DNA of 64,000 nucleotides from Pelagibacteraceae bacterium AG-349-O05 (GCA_003281005.1 QCDE01000002.1:1-64000); one strand, 5' to 3'. Shown: positions 34,044-43,010, counted from the first letter of the stretch. Numbers and translations are program-made. Notes: generated by a model not told the origin, from the letters alone.

Positions 34044-35265
34044 AGAAATAGATTTAAGTCTAGATCGTATTATAAATCTCTGCAAAAAATTAGGAAATCC
34101 TCAAGATAAGATAAAAGCAATTTCAATTGTTGGTACTAATGGAAAATATTCAACGATCCAAGCAATGTTTTCTATTTTAAAAGAAGCAAATTTTAAATGT
34201 AATATCTACACTAGTCCTCATATCAAAAGTATCAACGAGAGGTTTGTATTTAATAATGAAGAACTTAATAATGAAGATTTGGGAAATTTACTTGAAGAAG
34301 TTGAAAATGCTAACAGTGGTGAACCAATTACTTTTTTTGAAATACTTACTGCAGCTTATTTCTTAAAAGCATCTCAGTACCAGGGTAATATCAATTTAAT
34401 TGAAAGTGGATTATTCTTTAGATTTGATGCCACTAATATATTAAAGGATAATCTTGCTAGCGTTGTAACCTCTATTGGCCTGGATCATTTAGATTGGCTA
34501 CCTGAAAATGAGCAAACTGTTGAAAAAATTATTTTTGAAAAAACTTCAAGTCTTTTAAACTCAAATATTATAGTAGCAAAACAAAGTACTAATAAAATCA
34601 CAGATAATATTAAAAAAACAATATCAAATAATAGATCAAATAAGGTTTTCCATAACGAAAATTATAGTTTTACAATGCAAGAAAATGACTTCTTTTATTA
34701 TGAAGATCAATTTGGTGGAATAAAATTACCTATGCCAAACGTTAAGGGTCAATTTCAATTAGAAAATGTCGCGACAGCTATTGCAACCCTAAGAACTTTA
34801 AAAGATTTAAATATTAAAGATGATCAAATTAAAAAAGGTGTTTTAAAAATAAATAGTATTGCAAGATTACAAGAAATTAAATCTGGAAAACTTAAAGCGC
34901 TTGTAAAAGATCACAAACTTTTTGTTGATGGATCTCATAACCCTTTGGGAGCAAAAGTTTTGAATGAATACTTGGAAAGTTTAGATTGCAATAAACACAT
35001 CATTCTTGGAATGATGGCCAATAAAGATCATAATGAATATATGAGTTTCTTTAAGGATATTGCTACATTGACTACTATAGATATACCTAATCAACCTAAT
35101 TCAATTAAAGGAGAAGAACTTAAAAATAAGATTAATTGTTTTTCAAATATTAATTATAAGGAAAGTATAGAGGAAGCTATCAAGTCAATTCCAGTCAAGG
35201 AAAACGATATAATACTAATTACTGGATCGTTGTATCTTGCAGGTGAAGTTTTGAATTTAAATTAG
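33997..35265 (+). CDS. folC: bifunctional folylpolyglutamate / dihydrofolate synthase
   Basis: Adds glutamate to folates and makes dihydrofolate. I choose the ATG of MKLRKIVSRLQELHPKE at 33997; another ATG four codons upstream is possible, and both lie inside accD. The 422-residue Mur-ligase-type protein has YTSPHIKSINERF, DHLDWLPENEQTVEKI and the C-terminal DGSHNPLGAKVL. The P-loop reads VGTNGKYST, with Tyr51 in place of the usual glycine, and the GLGGRLDATN block reads GLFFRFDATN. It ends the long plus-strand run and overlaps the convergent trxA end by four bases. Confidence 0.92.
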   Translation: MKLRKIVSRLQELHPKEIDLSLDRIINLCKKLGNPQDKIKAISIVGTNGKYSTIQAMFSILKEANFKCNIYTSPHIKSINERFVFNNEELNNEDLGNLLEEVENANSGEPITFFEILTAAYFLKASQYQGNINLIESGLFFRFDATNILKDNLASVVTSIGLDHLDWLPENEQTVEKIIFEKTSSLLNSNIIVAKQSTNKITDNIKKTISNNRSNKVFHNENYSFTMQENDFFYYEDQFGGIKLPMPNVKGQFQLENVATAIATLRTLKDLNIKDDQIKKGVLKINSIARLQEIKSGKLKALVKDHKLFVDGSHNPLGAKVLNEYLESLDCNKHIILGMMANKDHNEYMSFFKDIATLTTIDIPNQPNSIKGEELKNKINCFSNINYKESIEEAIKSIPVKENDIILITGSLYLAGEVLNLN

Positions 35266-35579
35266 ATATTTTTATCTAAAAATTCTTTCATGTGACTTTC
35301 GGGAACTCCACCAACTTTTCTATCTACTTCAACACCTTTTTTATAGATGATAACTGTTGGAACACCTCTAATGCCAGCGGCTGAACCTGTGTTAATTCCG
35401 CCATCTTCAACATCAGCATAATAAAAACCAGCCTTATCTTTATATTCATCAGATAATTTATCCATTACTGGCTTGAGTGCTTTACATGGACCACACCACT
35501 CGGCTGAAAACTGAATGACTGAAACATCTTCATTTTTAATTTTAGTATCAAAATCTTCGTCTTTAAAATTTGTAAGCAT
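35262..35579 (-). CDS. trxA: thioredoxin
   Basis: A 105-residue thioredoxin with the redox pair in AEWCGPCKALKPVMDKL and the cis-proline region RGVPTVIIYKKG. No signal peptide, so cytoplasmic. It lies 34 bases downstream of sbcB on the same strand, last in the rmuC-nuclease-sbcB-trxA cluster; it may be the general cellular thioredoxin or serve the neighbouring exonucleases, which is inference. Confidence 0.93.
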   Translation of the reverse strand: MLTNFKDEDFDTKIKNEDVSVIQFSAEWCGPCKALKPVMDKLSDEYKDKAGFYYADVEDGGINTGSAAGIRGVPTVIIYKKGVEVDRKVGGVPESHMKEFLDKNI

Positions 35580-35613
35580 AAATCCTTTCTATTAATTAGA
35601 GCCTTAAAGTCAA

Positions 35614-37050
35614 CTAGGCAATTTCATATTTTTTTTCTATAGACATAATAAATTCATTTATTTCATCTAATTTTTTTAATTCTTCATCGTCATCTCGATT
35701 TGATGCTTGATCTCTCAAGGTATCAATTTCTTGGTAAGCCATTCCTATGGTTTGCCACTTTTCTCTATTTTTACTTAAAATTCGTCTAGCAATTTCACTT
35801 TTTATATTTTTATATAAATCTGGTGGCAAAATATGTGGTGCTTCTTGATAGATAATTTTTTGCCCAAACCAACTACATCTTTTATCTTGAAACTTATCCA
35901 ACATTCTTAATTTATCTTCCCAAGAAGAACTATGCCAAGTTTTAAATAATTGGGTATCTTTGTTGGGAATAAATTTTTCATATAAAGTTTCTTCTGGCAA
36001 TAAATCTTCTTGGTTTTGAGTTTGAGCTTTTTCTTCAGCCGCTTCTCTATTAATGATTTGAATATTTTTACAAAAATTTTCACTACTTCTAACCATTTTT
36101 GCTCTTTTTTGAATTGTTTCTAAATCTAAGTCTACATATGCCTTTTCCTTTAATGCAAACTTTTTATCTAATACAACAGGTGCTTTATTAGTTTTTATTA
36201 CTCTAAGTGCTTTTGGACTAAACTTTTTTAAATAAACCTTAAGATCATTTACTGACAAGTTTAATAATGGTTCGGGATCTCTTCTTAAATCAAATAAATA
36301 TCCCCACGATGCATATGATGGATGAAAGCAGTGGTCTGGATGCAGTGTAGAGACAAGGTACATCATATTTTTTCCTTTAACATTTTCAAATATTGAATAA
36401 ATACCTTCACTTTTTAAAATAGTCTCAACACTATTTTTTGTTGATGTGCTTAAAAAATTTTCCCAATTGTCTTTATGTTTATCTTTTATAATTCTAAGAA
36501 TTTTTAAGCTTGTGAACGCGTCATGATAGGCTGTGTGTTGTTGAGAGGTATCAAATCCTTGTTGTCTAGCTAAACCTTCTAGAGCAAGACTTTCATTTCC
36601 TGCTTCTGTTAATTCAGTCTTTAATGTTTCAGGATTTAAAGTTTGAGCAACTCTTGCAACATGTAAACCATCATGTTCTTTATTAGGTGATGAGTGTGTA
36701 ATATAAGGATATCTGTTTCCTTTAAAAAAATTAAAATGAAACATACGCCTATCAAAATTTAAGTTACTCCAACCCATAAACAATGCTGGGCCAGCCTTAG
36801 AAAAAAAGTTTTCTACAGCTCCTAAAAAATCATAATGCGAATAATTGCCTTTGGTAAGTAAATCAATACTTGTTGAATTAACTAATAAGGCTTTTGCACT
36901 TGGAACTTCGCCTTCAGGCATTCTGCCGCGAATATTTAGCTTACCAATTTCTTTTAAATTTTTATCAACAACTACAGCTCCTACTTCAATTATTGAGCCC
37001 CAAATTGTGCTGTTGGTTGTTTCTGTATCGTAAATTACTATTTTATCCAT
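35614..37050 (-). CDS. sbcB: exodeoxyribonuclease I
   Basis: A 478-residue 3'-5' single-strand DNA exonuclease of the DEDDh type. The N-terminal domain shows VIYDTETTNSTIWGSIIEVGAV (metal aspartate and glutamate), FMGWSNLNFDRRMFHF and HTAYHDAFTSLKIL; the C-terminal part has the SbcB-specific SH3-like and helical regions (DLRRDPEPLLNLSVNDLK, RCSWFGQKI). SbcB is best known from gammaproteobacteria. It is six bases downstream of the PD-(D/E)XK nuclease gene, so the two are made together. Confidence 0.93.
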   Translation of the reverse strand: MDKIVIYDTETTNSTIWGSIIEVGAVVVDKNLKEIGKLNIRGRMPEGEVPSAKALLVNSTSIDLLTKGNYSHYDFLGAVENFFSKAGPALFMGWSNLNFDRRMFHFNFFKGNRYPYITHSSPNKEHDGLHVARVAQTLNPETLKTELTEAGNESLALEGLARQQGFDTSQQHTAYHDAFTSLKILRIIKDKHKDNWENFLSTSTKNSVETILKSEGIYSIFENVKGKNMMYLVSTLHPDHCFHPSYASWGYLFDLRRDPEPLLNLSVNDLKVYLKKFSPKALRVIKTNKAPVVLDKKFALKEKAYVDLDLETIQKRAKMVRSSENFCKNIQIINREAAEEKAQTQNQEDLLPEETLYEKFIPNKDTQLFKTWHSSSWEDKLRMLDKFQDKRCSWFGQKIIYQEAPHILPPDLYKNIKSEIARRILSKNREKWQTIGMAYQEIDTLRDQASNRDDDEELKKLDEINEFIMSIEKKYEIA

Positions 37051-37056
37051 AAATTC

Positions 37057-37743
37057 TTAAGTTAAATTCGATAGCTCATTAAATTTTTTTAATCTTCCCA
37101 AAAACAAATTTTGATAAACAATTAAATCATGCCCTTGAATTTTAAACTCTTGGAATAATTTATCTACTGTGCAAACTAAAATTACACAAGAAGTGATATT
37201 AGAGTTATACACAATGTTATGTGCTAGTGAATATGCGCTTGTTTGGAGAAGCCATGAATCAATATACTCAGCTTTTTTCGGTTTATTACTTTGTTTAAAA
37301 TCAATTATTGTTTCTTTTCCTTCATACACTCCAACACAATCAGCAGTGCCTGCATATTTCTCTGGATAATAAAGTGTGCATTCAACTCCCCAAATTTCAT
37401 CTAATCTATTTTTTAATCCTTTTTCAATAATTTCTTTAGCCATTAATTTGTATTGTTCATTGTCTTCAAAAAAACTTAAATTCTCTCTTCCAAGTAAATA
37501 AGACTCTAAATAGTTGTGCATTTGAGATCCTCTGCTACTTGCTGCTTTTGTAATTGCTTCAGCTTCTTTTTGCCCAGTTCTTTCTCTCCAATTTGCTAAT
37601 GCCGCTTTATCCTCTTCAGATCGAGTTACATCTAAAATTGAAGTGACACTTGGTAATTTTGTTTCCCCTAATAAATATCTTCTAATACCATCAACTGTTG
37701 CTCTTGATGATTTTGGATAATCGTATTTTTGATTCCACTGCAT
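37057..37743 (-). CDS. PD-(D/E)XK nuclease (MGME1/RecB-like exonuclease)
   Basis: A 228-residue nuclease. The start is taken at the ATG of MQWNQKYDYPKSS (37743); the frame is open for 35 more codons but that part overlaps rmuC and is low-complexity. Motifs in order: LPSVTSILDVTRSEEDKAAL, RGSQMHNYLESYL (motif with the conserved H and E), WGVECTLYY, then AGTADCVGVYEGKETIIDFKQS with the aspartate and D-x-K catalytic core, and WLLQTSAYSLAHN. This order matches the MGME1/RecB-type exonucleases also found in marine phages. Function in repair or DNA turnover is inferred from fold and from its place between rmuC and sbcB. Confidence 0.8.
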   Translation of the reverse strand: MQWNQKYDYPKSSRATVDGIRRYLLGETKLPSVTSILDVTRSEEDKAALANWRERTGQKEAEAITKAASSRGSQMHNYLESYLLGRENLSFFEDNEQYKLMAKEIIEKGLKNRLDEIWGVECTLYYPEKYAGTADCVGVYEGKETIIDFKQSNKPKKAEYIDSWLLQTSAYSLAHNIVYNSNITSCVILVCTVDKLFQEFKIQGHDLIVYQNLFLGRLKKFNELSNLT

Positions 37744-37780
37744 GAGATTTCTTATAGACCTTATTAAATAAAAAAAGAAA

Positions 37781-38878
37781 TTAATTTTTAAGCTGCCTGT
37801 TTCGTTCAACAAATTTTTCCACGTTTTCAGTTTGTACAGCTTTCTCAACCTGCTCGGGATCTTTAATGTTTTCTAAAGTTCTTGAAATTGATCTTGCATC
37901 CGTTCCAAATTTATCAACAACTCCCATAGCCTCCTCTAATTTTTTTCTAAGAACTACAATGTTATCAAAATGTTTAGAAAATCTTGTACTAATTGTTTTT
38001 AAATGATTATAAATTTCTGTTGCACCTTTTTGTACTTTCAATGATTGAAATCCCATATGTAAAGATTGTAAGTAGGCAGAAAGAGTATTAGGCCCACATA
38101 TCACAACTTTATACTTTTTCATTAACTCTTGAGTTAATAATTCTTTTGTACTTGGATCTTGGTATTCAGTTAACTCTTTGTATAAGCTTTCTGTAGGAGC
38201 ATACACAATTGCAAAATCAGTAGTTTTTGGTGGAACAATATATTTTTCATTAACACTTTTAGCTTTTCCTTTAAACGCTGAGGCTAATTTTGCTCTAGCA
38301 TCTGATACAGCCCTTTTGTCTTCCGCGTCATGACCATCGGTAATTGCTTTGAATTTTTCTACTGGAAAATGACTATCAACAGGAACTAAAACATCTCCTT
38401 GAAGCTTTATTGCAAATTCAACATTTTCACTGGTATCCTCTTTCATTTTAACATTCGTCATGAATTGAGAGGCTGGTAGCAAATCTTTAATTAGAGCATC
38501 TAAGCTAAATTCTGCAAGAGTTCCATATTTCTTAACTCCAGCTAAAATTTTAGTTATCCCTTCTTGGCTTTGATTTAATAGTTGAACTTGTTGATTAAAA
38601 TTACCAACCTTTTCCTCTACCTTAGTTAAAGTTTCAGTCATATCTTTAGTAACCCCAGTTGATAGATTATTAAATGAAGTTGACATTGCACCAAGTGAGC
38701 TATTGATTGTAGTGTTTAAGGTATCTTTTAAACTTGATATTTCTGATTTTAAATTAGATATTTCCTCAGCTTCTTTGCTTTCATTTTCATCTTTTGGCTT
38801 AGTTTTTAAATTTAGATAAAGAATAGCTAAAACGCCACCTAATAACAAAACTAGTAAAATTAACAATATATTATCCAT
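37781..38878 (-). CDS. rmuC: DNA recombination protein RmuC
   Basis: A 365-residue protein with one N-terminal membrane helix (ILLILLVLLLGGVLAILYL), a coiled-coil region (about residues 35-110) and the RmuC domain (LQGDVLVPVDSHFPVEKF, YIVPPKTTDFAIVYAPTESLY, GPNTLSAYLQSLHMGFQSLK). RmuC limits DNA inversions and has a nuclease-like fold by family knowledge. It is first in a minus-strand cluster with the PD-(D/E)XK nuclease, sbcB and trxA. Confidence 0.92.
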   Translation of the reverse strand: MDNILLILLVLLLGGVLAILYLNLKTKPKDENESKEAEEISNLKSEISSLKDTLNTTINSSLGAMSTSFNNLSTGVTKDMTETLTKVEEKVGNFNQQVQLLNQSQEGITKILAGVKKYGTLAEFSLDALIKDLLPASQFMTNVKMKEDTSENVEFAIKLQGDVLVPVDSHFPVEKFKAITDGHDAEDKRAVSDARAKLASAFKGKAKSVNEKYIVPPKTTDFAIVYAPTESLYKELTEYQDPSTKELLTQELMKKYKVVICGPNTLSAYLQSLHMGFQSLKVQKGATEIYNHLKTISTRFSKHFDNIVVLRKKLEEAMGVVDKFGTDARSISRTLENIKDPEQVEKAVQTENVEKFVERNRQLKN

Positions 38879-38942
38879 GATTCTAATTTTTCATTTTATC
38901 GTAAATATTTGATTAATGTATTTAAATATTTAAAAATACTTT

Positions 38943-39074
38943 ATGGAACTAATTTTAGTATTAAAAATATTCTTTATTATTTGTGTTATTGTTGCACTTT
39001 ATGCAATTATTAGAAATCTAGACATTATCAAAATTATACTAATTTATTGGAAAGACTTAATTTTTAGAAAGTAA
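38943..39074 (+). CDS. possible 43-residue membrane protein
   Basis: A short open frame fills the gap between rmuC and hisG. The peptide MELILVLKIFFIICVIVALY continues to a basic tail ending in WKDLIFRK, with a single hydrophobic helix (about residues 3-23) and a second weaker hydrophobic stretch. It overlaps the convergent hisG end by 18 bases, the same style of overlap as proven genes here. No ribosome-binding site is clear. Real small membrane protein or chance in AT-rich DNA: undecided. Confidence 0.35.
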   Translation: MELILVLKIFFIICVIVALYAIIRNLDIIKIILIYWKDLIFRK

Positions 39075-39752
39075 TTTTACTATTTTTTTAAGACCCATTT
39101 TATTATTGGATGACTTAGAAATCATCATACAAGCCTCTGATCTTAATATCTCTCCATCCTTTAAAATACGTAAATTATTTGCTTTTAAAGTTTCTCCAGT
39201 AGAAGTGATATCTGTAATTATCTCCGAAGAGCCTGTAAAAGGATAGGCTTCAGTTGCACCCAAACTATCAATTAATTTAAATTGGGTAACACCCTTTGAA
39301 AACAAAAATTCCCTTGTTAAATTTGGATATTTTGTTGCAACTCTTAATCTTTTCTTTTTCTTGTCTTTAAATTCAAATGCAATTTCTTCTAAATCCGCAA
39401 CAGTTTGTACATCTATCCATGGATCTGGAATTGCAACCACTAATGTGGCTTTACCAAAATCATATCTTTTAAAAACATTAATTTTTTTTTGAGTGTTTAT
39501 TTCACTCTCTTTTAATAAATCAAAACCAGAAAAACCTATATCCAAAGATCCATCACCAAGTCTTTCGATAATCTCTCTTGCGTGAAGATATAAAATCTTA
39601 ATATTTTTATATTGCTTTATTGATCCTAAAAGATCTCTTTCTCCTCTTTCAGAAATGAGGTTTAATTTATTTTTTTTAAAAATATTTAAAACATCTTTTC
39701 TAAGTCTACCTTTGCTTGGAATTCCAATTTTAATTAATTTATTCATATTCAT
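39057..39752 (-). CDS. hisG: ATP phosphoribosyltransferase, short form
   Basis: First step of histidine synthesis. The 231-residue length is that of the short HisG, which lacks the C-terminal ACT domain and needs HisZ (40588) for activity. Motifs: GIPSKGRLRKDVLNIF at the start, LDIGFSGFDLLKE and the PRPP-binding TDITSTGETLKAN. Two ATG codons (39752 and 39746) are both possible starts; either overlaps the sulfotransferase stop. It is the last gene of hisS-hisZ-sulfotransferase-hisG. Confidence 0.95.
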   Translation of the reverse strand: MNMNKLIKIGIPSKGRLRKDVLNIFKKNKLNLISERGERDLLGSIKQYKNIKILYLHAREIIERLGDGSLDIGFSGFDLLKESEINTQKKINVFKRYDFGKATLVVAIPDPWIDVQTVADLEEIAFEFKDKKKKRLRVATKYPNLTREFLFSKGVTQFKLIDSLGATEAYPFTGSSEIITDITSTGETLKANNLRILKDGEILRSEACMMISKSSNNKMGLKKIVKLLSKN

Positions 39753-40584
39753 ATTTTTTTATTTGATCTTTATAAAATTCGGTCATTTCATTTATCATTT
39801 TTTTTTCTAACAAATTTCTAAAATCATTTTTTTTTCCTAAGTTAAAAAACTTAATTTTTTCATTTGTTTTTTTGGAAACTAATGCTTCTTTAAAACCACT
39901 ATCTTTTTCAAGTTTTTGTAGTTTTTCAAATTCACATGATTTAATTACCTGATTAATTTTATCAGAATTAATATCAATATTAGAATTGGTTGTATCTCTT
40001 AAAAAATTTAAAATTGATTTAAAAGTTTTAAAAGTATTAGCTTGTAAGTCCTCATATCTTATAGTTAAAACAGGAAATTTTTTACATTCAGACCAACTTT
40101 CCTGATGAAATTTCCATGAAAATAAAGGTACAAAGCCTAAAAATTTATTATTTTTTTTTTCAATCAAAGCCTTTTTTTCATTTTTCATAAAATCAAAAGC
40201 CTCATTTTTATTTATTTGATAATGATTAGATAAAGATGTTACCACATTTCTTGGATCTCTTACTATGTGTATTGCTGCTTTCGTGTTTTTACTATCTGTA
40301 AAACTGAAATTATTTATTTTACACAATGCATTGTGTGTTTTAAAAAATCTTAGTTTTTTGTCTCTATTAATATTCTCTTGTTCTTTAATCCAATATTTCG
40401 CAGTACTTTCTGGTTGTAAAAACGTGTCTTCATACTTTTTAAAATAATTTACACTTGGAAATTGGTCTATGAAATTTAGAAGATCAAAATTAAAGTTACT
40501 ATCTTTTTGATAAAAATAAGATGCTATTAAAGATCTTAACCAGGTATTTCCACTTTTAGGATATGATGCAAGCCAAATTATCAT
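39739..40584 (-). CDS. sulfotransferase domain protein
   Basis: A 281-residue protein of the PAPS-dependent sulfotransferase fold. The 5'-phosphosulfate loop is IWLASYPKSGNTWLRSL at the N-terminus and the 3'-phosphate site is IHIVRDPRNVVTSLSNHY near residue 105; the Arg, Asp and Ser of that block are present. The substrate cannot be read from the sequence; candidates are surface glycans or small metabolites. It sits inside the histidine operon between hisZ (three-base gap) and hisG (14-base overlap), an unusual place. Confidence 0.85.
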   Translation of the reverse strand: MIIWLASYPKSGNTWLRSLIASYFYQKDSNFNFDLLNFIDQFPSVNYFKKYEDTFLQPESTAKYWIKEQENINRDKKLRFFKTHNALCKINNFSFTDSKNTKAAIHIVRDPRNVVTSLSNHYQINKNEAFDFMKNEKKALIEKKNNKFLGFVPLFSWKFHQESWSECKKFPVLTIRYEDLQANTFKTFKSILNFLRDTTNSNIDINSDKINQVIKSCEFEKLQKLEKDSGFKEALVSKKTNEKIKFFNLGKKNDFRNLLEKKMINEMTEFYKDQIKKYEYE

Positions 40585-40587
40585 TAT

Positions 40588-41634
40588 TTATAAGTTTAAA
40601 GCAGCACCTACCGCTGGTGTTTGTTTTTTTGATCCTAAATCTGAAATTAGACCATCATAGCGGCCACCATTGATAATATTTTTTAATGAGTTTTTAGATT
40701 TAATATCAATTTTAAAAACCATTCCAGTGTAATACTCTAATTGCCTTCCAAAGGATGTTGAAAATACTACATTTAATTTTGAAACCTTGTTATTAGAGAT
40801 TGGAAAATATTTTTGATCTACAACTAAATTTATTTTATTTTTTTTGAAAAATTTATTTAACTCTATTGCCGCTTTATTTATTGGACATTTTATTTTTAAG
40901 AAATTTTTTATTATTTTTGAAACATTTTTTCCTTTACTAGCTCTTCTGGGGTCTTTTATTTTCTGATCAAATCTTTTTAATATTTCATTAATTGTTCTTC
41001 CAGCCACAACATTTGACAAATCTTCTTTAAGCATTTTTAGGTAACGCTTTTTATCTATTTCTACAATTGTTGGATCTACATCTGAATTAGTTTCTAATCT
41101 TTTTAATAAATCATTAAAATATTCCTCTCTCCAGAAGTGTCTGGCTAATCTTAACTTCCATCTCTTTGGAATATCCAATTTTGATATTAACAAATTGAAT
41201 ATTTCTACATTTCCAATGGTAAGTGTTCCTGAAGAATATTTAATATTTTGAAGTGATTTAAGAGATGTATTTATAATTTCTTTATCATCATTTTTCTCAT
41301 CCTTAGATCCTAAAATTTCAAATCCAATTTGATTTCTTATGATTGAGTCTTTTTTGTTTTGCGATTTTCGATAAGCTTGTCCGCTGTAAAAAATTTTTTC
41401 CTTACCCTTTAAATTATTTTCTAAATATCTTAAACAAGATGCAATTGTTAAATCTGGTCTTAGACACAACTCACTTCCATTTTGATCCGTAAAAGAAAAG
41501 ATAAATTTTCTAAAGTTTTCTCCTGATCTTTGAACGATATGATTAGCCTCAATTACTGAGGGTAAATCAATATATTTAAAACCCTTAGATTTTACTGATC
41601 TAAGGATATTTTCAGATAAGTTTTTTGACTTCAT
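40588..41634 (-). CDS. hisZ: ATP phosphoribosyltransferase regulatory subunit HisZ
   Basis: A histidyl-tRNA-synthetase paralogue that does not charge tRNA but completes the short HisG. The 348-residue protein has the class II fold markers SGENFRKFIFSFTDQNGSELCLRPDLT (motif 2 region) and GRQLEYYTGMVFKI, and ends NGGRYDGLISDLGSKKQTPAVGAAL. The ATG at 41634 is the first real start (the codon before is TTG). It overlaps the end of hisS, its likely ancestor-type neighbour, by 23 bases. Confidence 0.93.
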   Translation of the reverse strand: MKSKNLSENILRSVKSKGFKYIDLPSVIEANHIVQRSGENFRKFIFSFTDQNGSELCLRPDLTIASCLRYLENNLKGKEKIFYSGQAYRKSQNKKDSIIRNQIGFEILGSKDEKNDDKEIINTSLKSLQNIKYSSGTLTIGNVEIFNLLISKLDIPKRWKLRLARHFWREEYFNDLLKRLETNSDVDPTIVEIDKKRYLKMLKEDLSNVVAGRTINEILKRFDQKIKDPRRASKGKNVSKIIKNFLKIKCPINKAAIELNKFFKKNKINLVVDQKYFPISNNKVSKLNVVFSTSFGRQLEYYTGMVFKIDIKSKNSLKNIINGGRYDGLISDLGSKKQTPAVGAALNL

Positions 41635-43006
41635 CAATTAAATTTTCTTTTGGAAATGTTTTATTATTTTCACCCTTAACACCTTTAAGGCTTTTTATAG
41701 TGACTGTATTTTCGTTAAATTCATTTTCACCACATATTATTGCAACATCTAAATCACGTTTATTTGCTAAGGTTAGTTGCTTGCCTAAATTTTTCTTTGT
41801 ATCTAAAAAAATTTCAGCATTGATATTATTATTTCTCAATTGGTCTAAAATTTCATAATAATTTTTAAGATATTTTTCATCCATTACGCAAACTAAAACT
41901 GGTTTTTGACTGTCTATTTTTATTTGATCTAATTGCATTAAAGCAAATAACAATCGATCAACTCCAAAACTAATTCCAGTGCCTGGAATATCTACACCTT
42001 TAAATCTCGAAATTAATTTTGCATAGGCTCCACCAGAACAAATACTTCCTATATCGACCTCTTTACTTTTGTTGTTTGTAACTTTAAAATTTAGATTTGT
42101 TTCAAGAATGAAATCTGAATAATAAGCTAATCCTCTAACAATTGTAAAATTAGTTTTGACCTGGTTCAAATTTGAACTGTAGCCCAATAATTCGAATACT
42201 TGTTCTAATTCTTGAATACCTTCTTGAGACAATGGATTTTTTAATGTTTCTTTTAATTCTTTTAGATCTTTAATTTTAAGAAAATTAAGTATTTCAGACA
42301 CTTGTTCATCTTTTAAATCTGCACCTTTGGTAATTGCGCCGCTTATATCTTTTCTCTCTTTTTTAAGTAAATCTTCAACCCCTTTTAAACCAAAACCTGG
42401 TTTATCTAATTTATCAATTGCCCTAATTACTTTTGCTTTCTTTTCTTCTGATATTTTTAAATCATCAATTAATCCTTGAACTATTTTTCTATTACTGATG
42501 TTAATTGTAAATTGATCTTTTTTTAGACCACAATCAAATAAAGTACTTGATATTAAATTACAAAGCTCAGCATTTGCCTGAGCAGGATTAACATTTCCTA
42601 CGATATCAAAATCTGCTTGCATAAATTCCCTGTACCTTCCGTTACCAGCCTTTTCATTTCTAAAGACATTTTGAATGGCATATCTTTTAAAGATTGATGG
42701 AAGCTCTTGATTATTTTGAGCAACAAATCTAGCTAGTGGGCTTGAAAGATCATATCTAAGAGTAATACTTTTTTCTCCATCCTGAAATGAGAATACATCA
42801 GACATAGGATTGGCGTCATCTTCTGCCAAAAAAGATCCTATATTTTCACTTATCTCAAACGAAGGGGTTTCCAGAGCCTCTGCTCCAAATTTAATAAAAT
42901 TATTCTCAATAGCTTTTAAAAGCTTTTTTTTGAGAAGAAGTTTTTTATCCCAACGATCTTCAAATCCTGAAGGTAATCCAGGAATTAATTTTTTTTCTTT
43001 ATTCAT
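41612..43006 (-). CDS. hisS: histidyl-tRNA synthetase, divergent alphaproteobacterial type
   Basis: Charges tRNA-His. I start it at the ATG of MNKEKKLIPGLPSGFEDRW (43006); the frame continues upstream but runs through the tRNA-His gene, so that extension is not real. The 464-residue protein has class II motif 2 (FRNEKAGNGRYREFMQADFDIVG) and motif 3 (GTGISFGVDRLLFAL). The start PxGFxDR and the greater length match the divergent HisRS that goes with tRNA-His lacking G-1 in part of the alphaproteobacteria. The ATG is only four bases (AAAA) behind the CCA end of tRNA-His, so the message has no room for a ribosome-binding site if the tRNA is cut out first. Confidence 0.95.
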   Translation of the reverse strand: MNKEKKLIPGLPSGFEDRWDKKLLLKKKLLKAIENNFIKFGAEALETPSFEISENIGSFLAEDDANPMSDVFSFQDGEKSITLRYDLSSPLARFVAQNNQELPSIFKRYAIQNVFRNEKAGNGRYREFMQADFDIVGNVNPAQANAELCNLISSTLFDCGLKKDQFTINISNRKIVQGLIDDLKISEEKKAKVIRAIDKLDKPGFGLKGVEDLLKKERKDISGAITKGADLKDEQVSEILNFLKIKDLKELKETLKNPLSQEGIQELEQVFELLGYSSNLNQVKTNFTIVRGLAYYSDFILETNLNFKVTNNKSKEVDIGSICSGGAYAKLISRFKGVDIPGTGISFGVDRLLFALMQLDQIKIDSQKPVLVCVMDEKYLKNYYEILDQLRNNNINAEIFLDTKKNLGKQLTLANKRDLDVAIICGENEFNENTVTIKSLKGVKGENNKTFPKENLIDEVKKLI

Positions 43007-43010
43007 TTTT

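Noticed and set aside
37744..37848. 35-codon N-terminal extension of the PD-(D/E)XK nuclease
   Set aside because: It overlaps the end of rmuC, is low-complexity and lies before the part that resembles related nucleases.
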